Assembly: GCA_031273585.1 (NCBI GenBank)
Contig: JAISRP010000248.1
Location: 1 to 5,646 of the forward strand
DNA: 5,646 bases
Reading direction: 5' to 3'
Source of the DNA: Synergistaceae bacterium
Lineage (GTDB): Bacteria > Synergistota > Synergistia > Synergistales > Synergistaceae
The notes below the pieces were generated by a model. The model searched no databases, was not told the DNA's origin, and saw only the letters and a list, made by a program, of their open reading frames with translations. The position numbers and the translations under genes are program-made. This document shows positions 1 through 4,872 of this stretch, in pieces. Position 1 is the first letter of the stretch. Every line of letters starts with the position of its first letter.

Positions 1-4
1 TCGG

Positions 5-54
5 AAAATAAAAAAAGCACACCCACGGAACGTATAACTGTCCCGCAGATGTGC
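5..54 (-). terminator. Candidate intrinsic terminator reading leftwards
   Basis: Read on the minus strand, an outer arm GCACA (50-54) pairs with TGTGC (17-21). Inside it CGGGAC (40-45) pairs with GTTCCG (26-31) through one G-U pair, around an 8-base loop. Symmetric 4-base internal loops separate the two stems. The outer stem is followed directly by seven T residues (16-10) and then more A/T. Hairpin plus U-tract is the usual factor-independent terminator layout. It would end a minus-strand transcript crossing the gene-poor region, perhaps read-through from umuDC. The stem is interrupted, so confidence is modest. Confidence 0.4.
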
Positions 55-214
55 AAAAACACAGATCTGCTGCCGCCCAGCGGCCCGGCACCACAAACCC
101 CCAAAAGGGATTCAACGCCTGCTCAGTTTTGCTCTAATCACGCAACGCCTGCCACAATCCGGCGCCTCTTAAAGAACCAAGTTGTATTATATGAAAACAT
201 AAACACGGACCATA

Positions 215-253
215 GTCAAGGTTATCTTGACAGGTTATCTTTGACGATATTAT
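215..253 (+). promoter_or_regulatory. Promoter-like patch with tandem and inverted repeats
   Basis: GTCAAG (215-220) and CTTGAC (226-231) form a perfect 6-bp inverted repeat. GGTTATCTTGAC (220-231) is repeated almost exactly as GGTTATCTTTGAC (233-245). A perfect -35-like TTGACA sits at 227-232 and a -10-like TATTAT at 248-253, but the 15-base spacing is short for sigma70. No supportable gene follows, so a real promoter here would drive an untranslated RNA or a gene I do not recognise. Confidence 0.25.
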
Positions 254-467
254 TTCGCCCCCAAATCTCCAACGTACCAAACAGAGAGCAATGCCATGTG
301 AAGATTGATCTATCTCTATCACTCCAGAGGTCTGCAGACGGGGAATTTTGTTGAAAAATTTCCATATCGGCCATTCACTGCAATAAGCAAACAACACAGA
401 GATTTCACTTTGCGCGACAAGCGGATTATAAGAGCACCGACAAAATGTCTATTCGAGCTGTATCCGG

Positions 468-505
468 AGGTTGTTCAACCTTGTCCACGCCATGTTGAAC
501 AACAT
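468..505. promoter_or_regulatory. Twin 14-bp palindromes, operator-like
   Basis: AGGTTGTTCAACCT (468-481) and ATGTTGAACAACAT (492-505) are each palindromic, with 6-bp arms around a central TT or AA, and share the core GTTG-WW-CAAC. Their centres are 24 bp apart. The 10-bp cores, GTTGTTCAAC (470-479) and GTTGAACAAC (494-503), are also perfect reverse complements of each other, so the pair could instead fold as one hairpin with a 14-base loop. Two similar palindromes a little over two helical turns apart suit paired dimer sites for a helix-turn-helix repressor. No adjacent regulator gene is visible. Confidence 0.45.
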
Positions 506-680
506 AGCCTGAAACGACCTGTGCAGCGTTATTGTGGCGCTTCTCGCATGGCTGGCAATTCTTTCGCTGGTACAATCCGCTTTTGGCGGTACGAGTTTGA
601 AGCGCATAGTGATAGCAATACCTCACAGTCTCTGCTGCCTCCGCCCCACTGTACTATAACCATGATTCTATGCGTTTATC

Positions 681-826
681 CTGCCCGCCGGGGGACCAGT
701 CCCCCGGACCCCCATTCTATTTTTTTGATTTTCGCACCCCAGGGCGAAAATCAAAAAAAGTTAAAAGGGTCCGGGGAGCTGGCAGCAGACGCGGGGTTTG
801 AGGCAGAGCCCCAGGTCCTGCTTGCG
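681..826. repeat. GC-rich nested inverted-repeat element, probably dispersed
   Basis: The element contains several paired arms. CCGGGGGAC (688-696) pairs perfectly with GTCCCCCGG (699-707). CCCCGGACCC (702-711) pairs perfectly with GGGTCCGGGG (767-776). Inside that outer pair, a perfect 16-bp arm at 720-735 pairs with 744-759. A GGGG (793-796)/CCCC (809-812) hairpin extended by wobble pairs follows. The outer and inner pairs are almost concentric around 739. The style (GGGGTCCGGGGGAC-like blocks, GGGG...GCCCC, an A/T tract) resembles intergenic repeats scattered through many bacterial genomes. Only one copy lies in this window, so its dispersal is inferred. It overlaps the last ~24 codons of umuC. 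The left and right limits are approximate. Confidence 0.6.
720..759. repeat. Perfect 16-bp inverted repeat with 8-base loop at the umuC stop
   Basis: Seven T followed by GATTTTCGC (720-735) pairs exactly with GCGAAAATC followed by seven A (744-759). The umuC stop codon, TGA at 753-751, lies inside the right arm. On both strands the T tract comes before the GC part and the A tract after it, so the hairpin lacks a free U tail and is not a textbook intrinsic terminator. It could still stabilise the umuC mRNA 3' end or impede polymerase. Confidence 0.7.
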
Positions 827-2040
827 GATTTATGCTCCTTCCTCGGGCTCCACTTCCAGCCGCCCGCGGCGAGCGAGGCAGGGTAAAGGCCCCTCCCTCC
901 AAGCCGGTCGTTTATCGCGTCCACAGCGTGAGACAGGCGCTCATACAGGGCCCGCCGTTCATGGGCGTCTGAGTCGAACAGCTCGCGCTGGCGATAGTTC
1001 GCCCCGCTTAAATTGAATAGCGTCGCTCCTCCCTTCGTATATCTGTATCCGGGGCGATATATCCTCCCGAGTATCCGCATCGCGGCTCGTGTCAGCTCCA
1101 CGTCGCTCAGGATGGGGTTGTCGAAATAGGCGTCCTCCGTGAAATACCCGCACTCCCCGCGATGATGGTACCCGTAGCGTATAAAAACAGTCATGGCTCC
1201 CGCCGCAAGCTCGTTTTTTCGGATCTGCCGGCCCGCCTCGAGGACGTGGTCCGTCATGGCGCAATGCAGGTCGTCAAGTGATTCGAGGACGTTCCCCCAC
1301 GTGCGCGATACCTGTATCGACTTGGGCTGAGGAGGCGTCGTGACCAGCGGCAGGCAGGGCTGTCCCCTGAGCTCGAGCTGCGTGACGAGACCCCTGACTG
1401 TCATCGCCCTCCTTACCCACAGCGAATCCTTGCGGATAAAGTCCCCCGCAGTGTATATTCCCCACCGGTTCAACCTGATGGCGCTCTTGTGGCCTATTCC
1501 CCAGACGTCCCCTACGGGGGTCGCGTCAAGGACTGTTCCTGCCGTCTCTTCCGTTATCTGGAGCACGCCGGCGCCGTATTTTCTGGCCTCCTCGGATGCA
1601 AGCTTCGAGAGAGTCTTTGTGGCGGCCAATCCTATGGACACTGGTATGCCGACCCACTGGTCCATTTTTTTTCGTATGTCAGCGGCATATTCGACCGGGT
1701 TTTCAACTGAGGCGCCCGGCAGGTTCAGAAACGCCTCGTCTATCGAATATGCCTCCATCTCGTCCGTGTGGCGAGAGAGCAGCCCCATGACCCTCGACGA
1801 TACCTCCCCGTACATCGCGAGGTTGCCTGAGCAGACAGTGACGCCCTTTTTTTTCAACAGGCCCCTTATCCGAAAGTACGGCTCGCCCATCGGGATTCCC
1901 ATGGCCTTGACCTCGTCGGAGCGCGAGACGATGCAGCCGTCGTTCGACGACAGCACGACCACCGGCCTGCCGCGCAGTTCGGGCCGGTAGAGCCTCTCGC
2001 ACGAGACGAAAAAATTATTGCAGTCGCAGAGGGCTAACAT
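751..2040 (-). CDS. umuC: Y-family DNA polymerase, UmuC-type (Pol V catalytic subunit)
   Basis: This 429-residue protein is close in length to E. coli UmuC. It should carry out error-prone translesion synthesis past damaged template bases. Visible motifs are the N-terminal ALCDCNNFFVSCERL with metal-binding Asp6, YSIDEAFL with Asp101 and Glu102 (the same numbers as in E. coli UmuC), SIGLAATKTLSKLAS at 135-149, a helix-hairpin-helix around WGIGHKSAIRLNRWGI (180-195), the little-finger domain at about 238-345, and a beta-clamp motif QRELF at 351-355. ATG at 2040 is chosen because CDCNNFF is the conserved family start. It lies 10 bases after the stop of the upstream umuD-like gene, with AGGA about 15 bases before it, so translation is probably coupled. 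The C-terminal UmuC domain (usually W-x-M-R-R-E-x-x-SPxYTT-like) is recognisable to about residue 405. The last ~24 residues do not match the family and are encoded by the inverted-repeat element. Confidence 0.95.
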   Translation of the reverse strand: MLALCDCNNFFVSCERLYRPELRGRPVVVLSSNDGCIVSRSDEVKAMGIPMGEPYFRIRGLLKKKGVTVCSGNLAMYGEVSSRVMGLLSRHTDEMEAYSIDEAFLNLPGASVENPVEYAADIRKKMDQWVGIPVSIGLAATKTLSKLASEEARKYGAGVLQITEETAGTVLDATPVGDVWGIGHKSAIRLNRWGIYTAGDFIRKDSLWVRRAMTVRGLVTQLELRGQPCLPLVTTPPQPKSIQVSRTWGNVLESLDDLHCAMTDHVLEAGRQIRKNELAAGAMTVFIRYGYHHRGECGYFTEDAYFDNPILSDVELTRAAMRILGRIYRPGYRYTKGGATLFNLSGANYRQRELFDSDAHERRALYERLSHAVDAINDRLGGRGLYPASLAAGGWKWSPRKEHKSASRTWGSASNPASAASSPDPFNFF

Positions 2041-2050
2041 CGGCGCGCGC

Positions 2051-2347
2051 TCATTCCTGCTGCAGACGCCATACGACCGTTCCCCAGACGAGCCGGATGG
2101 GAAAACCGGCCTTATAACGGCTGACTCTGAAGCCTCCTCGCCAGGACACCACGACGAGGCTCCCCTCCCGCGGCTCGGCGGATCTGTCTATAATAAGGTA
2201 TAGCATCTTGCCCGATGCCGACCTGCTTACCGCGATATGTGTCGATATGGGCTCCCTCACCACAATCGGAGCAAGGGCCGCAAAGCGGTCCCTCGCGTCC
2301 CCGGAAACGGATTTTTCGTGATCTGCATAGTTGTTGTAAAATGGCAT
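2051..2347 (-). CDS. Short UmuD-like S24-family subunit, catalytic dyad apparently absent
   Basis: The product is 98 residues from ATG at 2347. A GTG at 2356 would add three residues, but GGGA lies only one base before the GTG and ten before the ATG, so I prefer the ATG. The C-terminal half fits the LexA/UmuD fold: LIIDRSAEPREGSLVVVSW then GGFRVSRY matches the family pattern LLIVDRSLEPRxGDIVVA...GEFTVKRL, and the end GTVVWRL matches the final strand. In active UmuD a serine in a GDSM motif and a lysine in TVK carry out self-cleavage. Here the GDSM loop is replaced by a shorter RSASGKM and the lysine position is Ser76 (S79 from the GTG). The protein therefore looks unable to cleave itself and may serve directly as a UmuD'-like partner for UmuC. 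It is the first gene of the operon and has its own strong promoter. Family assignment by eye is fairly firm; function is inferred. Confidence 0.78.
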   Translation of the reverse strand: MPFYNNYADHEKSVSGDARDRFAALAPIVVREPISTHIAVSRSASGKMLYLIIDRSAEPREGSLVVVSWRGGFRVSRYKAGFPIRLVWGTVVWRLQQE

Positions 2348-2381
2348 GATGATCACATCCCGTAAATATTTTTTCTTCCTG

Positions 2382-2416
2382 GTTACATGATAGTGAGTTA
2401 TCTGAAATATGTCAAC
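2382..2416. promoter_or_regulatory. Interrupted inverted repeat spanning the umuD promoter, possible operator
   Basis: GTTACAT (2382-2388) and ATGTCAAC (2409-2416) are inverted copies with a single bulged C. They cover the -10 and -35 elements respectively. A second inverted repeat, TATAA (2420-2424) and TTATA (2434-2438), sits just upstream of the -35. Neither matches the E. coli CTGT-N8-ACAG or the Bacillus GAAC-N4-GTTC SOS box. SOS control is expected from family knowledge but is not proved by the sequence. Confidence 0.35.
2387..2415 (-). promoter_or_regulatory. Sigma70-type promoter of the umuDC-like operon
   Basis: On the minus strand a perfect -35 TTGACA (2415-2410) and a five-of-six -10 TATCAT (2392-2387) are separated by exactly 17 bases. 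Transcription should begin near 2380, about 33 bases before the ATG of the umuD-like gene. Upstream lies an AT-rich segment (2420-2445) that could act as an UP element. A strong, unhindered promoter of this quality on a mutagenic polymerase operon implies a repressor. Confidence 0.75.
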
Positions 2417-2758
2417 TGGTATAAAATGATATCTTATAGATTTAGAACGCGCAGCCGGCTGGAAGCTCAGCCTGCGATGCGCGGTTTAGAATTGGGGGCT
2501 CGCGCTCCGAATTGGGACCGGATTTTGGCGGAATAATGACAATATCCATAGTATTGCCGTTACTGATGGCTCTGGGGCGGCAATATAATGGAGTCGGCTC
2601 GAGGGTGATCTCGGGACGAGAGGTGGCTCCCCGACGACCGCGGCCGTAGACGCAGGCAGGGAGTGCTACGTGATCGGGGACATATTTCAATCCTGAAATC
2701 CCGGCGGGTTTATCTTTGCGGATAAACGCAGTTTTAAATGGGGGGTTCGCCGTCTGCG

Positions 2759-2801
2759 CAGGCTGCCCATAGCGCCCTCGGCTCTGGTGAAACGCAGCCT
2801 G
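2759..2801 (+). promoter_or_regulatory. Structured leader hairpin upstream of the chemoreceptor gene
   Basis: CAGGCTGC (2759-2766) pairs perfectly with GCAGCCTG (2794-2801). Within the loop CCATAGC (2767-2773) pairs with GCTCTGG (2781-2787) with one mismatch. The hairpin ends 19 bases before the ribosome binding site (GGAGG at 2821-2825). It does not match the c-di-GMP or other riboswitch consensus sequences I know. It may tune mRNA stability or translation. Confidence 0.35.
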
Positions 2802-2833
2802 TATGGAAATACTTTCAGAAGGAGGGAATGATC

Positions 2834-4630
2834 ATGCAATGGTTTAAAAACCTTCGCACCGTTATAAAGATGCTGTTTCTGGTATTCGTGATGGTGGTCC
2901 TCATGCTTGTGGTCTCCTTCGTCGGATACGAGACGAGCAAAATGATAGCCATCAGTATGGATAACATGTTCGTCAATTATGCGGCGCCGGCGATCCTGAT
3001 GAGCGAAGCGCAATCTCTGGCAATCGAGAACAGACGCCTGGCCTTGGGGCTGATATCATCCGAAAACGATGAGATGCTGCGCGAATACGAGCGTCTCATC
3101 GACGGAAACCGTGAAACTATATCCGGGATGATCGCGACGTTTGACGGCAAGGTTATGGAGCAGGAAACAAGGACTCTCCTGGAGAAGCTGAAAAGGGAGA
3201 GGGAAGCCGCGGCTAAAAAACGGGACGACGCGATAGCCGCCTTTAAAAAGGGCGGACGCTCGAACGAGCTCGATGCGCGCCTCCGGAACACCGGCGACGT
3301 AGGCATTGCCGAAAATGCTTATGTCGAAACATTCGAGGAGTTGGTGGTGCTGCTCGGAAAAGCCTGCGAGGATGCCAACGCCAGCGCCAAGGAAGTGGCG
3401 AACAGCGGGATGATCAAAATAGTCGTGGCCTCTCTCGCCGCGGTTATTGCGGGCATCGTAATAGGGGCGTTTATCGCGCGTCTCATAACCGGCCCGATAA
3501 ACATGATACAGAAAAGCGTCAAGATGTTCTCGGAGGGGGACCTTGTCAGCAGTTTCCATACCGTCGGAAAGGACGAGGTCGCGTCCATGGGCAGGGGGCT
3601 TCAGGATATGGCGGACAATCTAAGGACCATAATCGGCTCCGTCAAGGACGCGAGCGGAAATATCAACGATTCTGCGCAGGAGTTCTCCTCCCTTGCCGAG
3701 GAGACCAACGCGTCTGTCAAGGAATTTCGCGTGAATATCGAGGAGATGGGGATGAACCTGAACGCGCTCGCCTCAACGGGCGAAGAGGTGAACGCGTCGG
3801 TGGAGGAAGTTGCGGCCGGCGCCCAGGCCACTGCTGAAAAGGGCACGGACATCGCCCGTCAGGTGGATGAGGCTATGAACGCGGGTCAGGAAGGGATGAA
3901 CGCCGTCCACAGCGCCGTCAGCGGGATCGACGGGGTGTCCAAAAACGCCTCCGAGACGGCGCAGAGCGTCCAGGATCTGGGCGTCAGGACGCGCCGGATA
4001 CAGGACTTCGTCTCCCAGATAGGGGGCATAGCGGACCAGACGAACCTGCTTGCGCTCAACGCCGCAATAGAGGCGGCGAGGGCGGGGGAGGCCGGGCGCG
4101 GTTTCGCGGTCGTGGCCGAGGAGGTTCGCAAGCTAGCCGAGGACAGCAACCTGGCGGCTAAGAACATTGCCGAACTGGCGACGACGATAACCGGGGATCT
4201 CGACCGGGTCGTCAACATGTCGCTCGACAACGCGAAGGCATCGGAGGAAGCCAGGAACATGTCAAGGGATACCGAGAGGATCATAGACAGCATGATGTCG
4301 TACCTCAAGAACATCTCCGGTTCCACTCAGGATCTCGCCGCCGTCTCGCAGGAACAGGCCGCGTCGAGCGAGGAGATAGCCGAGGCGGTGCAGCACATAG
4401 CGACCAAAGTCGCGAGCACTGCGGAAGCGGGGGAGAACATCCGCTCCGGCGTGGGAGACGTGGCGTCAGCCGCGGAACGTCTTGCCCTTGGAGCCGAGTC
4501 CCTGTCGAGCCTGGCGCTTAACCTGCACGAATTACTGACGTTCTTCAAGATGGAGCAGAACGCGAGAGAAGAGCGACGGGATGAAAAAAAATTAAAGAGC
4601 CTTCCCCCTGCCGCCGCGAAAAAAAGATGA
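2834..4630 (+). CDS. Methyl-accepting chemotaxis protein (transmembrane chemoreceptor)
   Basis: This inner-membrane receptor signals through CheW and CheA to the flagellar motor or a related output. The start is ATG at 2834: AAGGAGGG ends 7 bases upstream, and a hydrophobic signal anchor follows at once. The frame stays open back to an ATG at 2738, but those 32 residues lack a ribosome binding site and look untranslated. From ATG 2834 the 598-residue protein has TM1 (about 12-32), a helical periplasmic sensor of the four-helix-bundle kind (33-192), TM2 (193-215), HAMP (about 214-267) and the cytoplasmic coiled-coil hairpin (268-575). The highly conserved tip [20 protein letters not shown] lies at 399-418, followed by [16 protein letters not shown]. 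Methylation-type EE/QE pairs occur near 289-290, 317-318 and 506-508. There is no CheR-tethering NWETF-like pentapeptide; the tail is lysine- and alanine-rich. No che genes are nearby. The ligand cannot be told from sequence. Confidence 0.96.
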   Translation: MQWFKNLRTVIKMLFLVFVMVVLMLVVSFVGYETSKMIAISMDNMFVNYAAPAILMSEAQSLAIENRRLALGLISSENDEMLREYERLIDGNRETISGMIATFDGKVMEQETRTLLEKLKREREAAAKKRDDAIAAFKKGGRSNELDARLRNTGDVGIAENAYVETFEELVVLLGKACEDANASAKEVANSGMIKIVVASLAAVIAGIVIGAFIARLITGPINMIQKSVKMFSEGDLVSSFHTVGKDEVASMGRGLQDMADNLRTIIGSVKDASGNINDSAQEFSSLAEETNASVKEFRVNIEEMGMNLNALASTGEEVNASVEEVAAGAQATAEKGTDIARQVDEAMNAGQEGMNAVHSAVSGIDGVSKNASETAQSVQDLGVRTRRIQDFVSQIGGIADQTNLLALNAAIEAARAGEAGRGFAVVAEEVRKLAEDSNLAAKNIAELATTITGDLDRVVNMSLDNAKASEEARNMSRDTERIIDSMMSYLKNISGSTQDLAAVSQEQAASSEEIAEAVQHIATKVASTAEAGENIRSGVGDVASAAERLALGAESLSSLALNLHELLTFFKMEQNAREERRDEKKLKSLPPAAAKKR

Positions 4631-4633
4631 TCC

Positions 4634-4668
4634 CCGAGCAATCGGCGAGGATGATCTTGCGGTAAGAT
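4634..4668 (+). other. Two small hairpins just after the chemoreceptor stop
   Basis: CCGA-GCAA-TCGG (4634-4645) has a GNRA-type tetraloop and starts 3 bases after the stop codon. ATCTT-GCGGT-AAGAT (4654-4668) follows. Neither is followed by a T tract, so they are more likely 3'-UTR structure than terminators, or chance. Confidence 0.25.
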
Positions 4669-4701
4669 AATATTAACAAGTCAACGAGGTTATGTTTATA
4701 C

Positions 4702-4731
4702 GAGGCAGCCCCCTTTAAAGGGGGCTGCCTC
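4702..4731. terminator. Perfect 30-bp palindrome between convergent genes, likely bidirectional transcription end
   Basis: GAGGCAGCCCCCTTT (4702-4716) is exactly the reverse complement of 4717-4731, giving a very stable GC-rich stem. It lies 71 bases after the chemoreceptor stop and 141 bases beyond the ankyrin gene stop, where both transcripts need to end. Neither side has a clear U tract, so it is not a canonical intrinsic terminator. A bidirectional 3'-end hairpin is the best reading. Confidence 0.6.
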
Positions 4732-4837
4732 TGGCCACGATTATAGCGATTTAAAATTAGAAGCCTGAAGGGTAAAGATTAAAACCTTTGCTGCCGCCTC
4801 CGCCACGGAACGCGCTTGCAGGACCCAAGCCTGGCAT

Positions 4838-4855
4838 GGGCAGCGCCCGCTGCCC
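4838..4855 (-). terminator. GC-rich hairpin just downstream of the ankyrin gene
   Basis: GGGCAGCG (4838-4845) pairs perfectly with CGCTGCCC (4848-4855); in practice this is a 7-bp stem with a 4-base loop. It lies 17 bases past the ankyrin gene stop on the minus strand. It has no following T tract, so termination here is uncertain. It may protect the mRNA end. Confidence 0.35.
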
Positions 4856-4872
4856 CGAACGACGCCGCGGCC

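Larger units (their letters stand above)
1..680. other. Intergenic region without a supportable gene
   Basis: This stretch is more AT-rich than the genes around it. Open frames exist on both strands, for example about 100 codons at 134-450 on the minus strand (first candidate start GTG at 397) and 193 codons at 305-886 on the plus strand. None has a recognisable domain, a good ribosome binding site or protein-like composition, and the longest plus-strand frame runs straight into the repeat element and antisense to umuC. What it does hold is a leftward terminator-like hairpin, a patch of short repeats with a promoter-like TTGACA, two 14-bp palindromes, and a 10-bp direct repeat CAACGCCTGC at 113-122 and 143-152. 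It could be a decayed gene region or a regulatory spacer; I cannot tell which. Confidence 0.5.
2357..2833. other. Divergent intergenic region between umuD-like gene and chemoreceptor gene
   Basis: About 477 bases hold the umuD promoter at the left end and the chemoreceptor leader at the right. In between I see the direct repeat GAATTGGG (2489-2496, 2509-2516), an 8-bp inverted repeat TATTGCCG/CGGCAATA (2552-2559, 2578-2585), a perfect TATAAT at 2584-2589 without a convincing -35, nested short stems at 2593-2635, ATTTCA-ATCC-TGAAAT (2684-2699) and GTTTATC-N6-GATAAAC (2708-2727). An 82-codon minus-strand frame at 2442-2690 has no recognisable domain and is probably chance. I could not locate a convincing promoter for the chemoreceptor gene. 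Confidence 0.5.

Noticed and set aside
113..152. Direct repeat CAACGCCTGC at 30-bp period, considered as CRISPR or attachment-site remnant
   Set aside because: There are only two copies of 10 bases, with no further repeats, tRNA or integrase.
529..663. Minus-strand 44-codon frame starting ATG at 663
   Set aside because: It has no ribosome binding site, promoter or recognisable sequence.
305..886. 193-codon plus-strand open frame
   Set aside because: It has no domain, its composition is not protein-like, and it runs through the inverted-repeat element into the antisense of umuC.
1340..1990. 216-codon plus-strand open frame opposite umuC
   Set aside because: It is a shadow of a clearly real, GC-rich gene on the other strand.
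2442..2690. Minus-strand 82-codon frame containing DIVIIPPKSGP, faintly like the VIPPK segment of IS5-type transposases
   Set aside because: The match is one short motif with no DDE context and no terminal inverted repeats.
671..2730. Shared 11-mer TGCGTTTATCC (671-681) and its complement (2720-2730)
   Set aside because: Several 11-base matches are expected by chance in a window of this length, and the flanks do not match.
2690..2830. c-di-GMP riboswitch in the chemoreceptor leader
   Set aside because: The conserved GEMM blocks (such as ACGCAAAGCC and GGTAGCGGGGTTACC) are absent.
2738..2833. 32-residue N-terminal extension of the chemoreceptor
   Set aside because: There is no ribosome binding site at 2738, while a strong one precedes 2834 and the signal anchor begins there; the segment is better explained as leader RNA.
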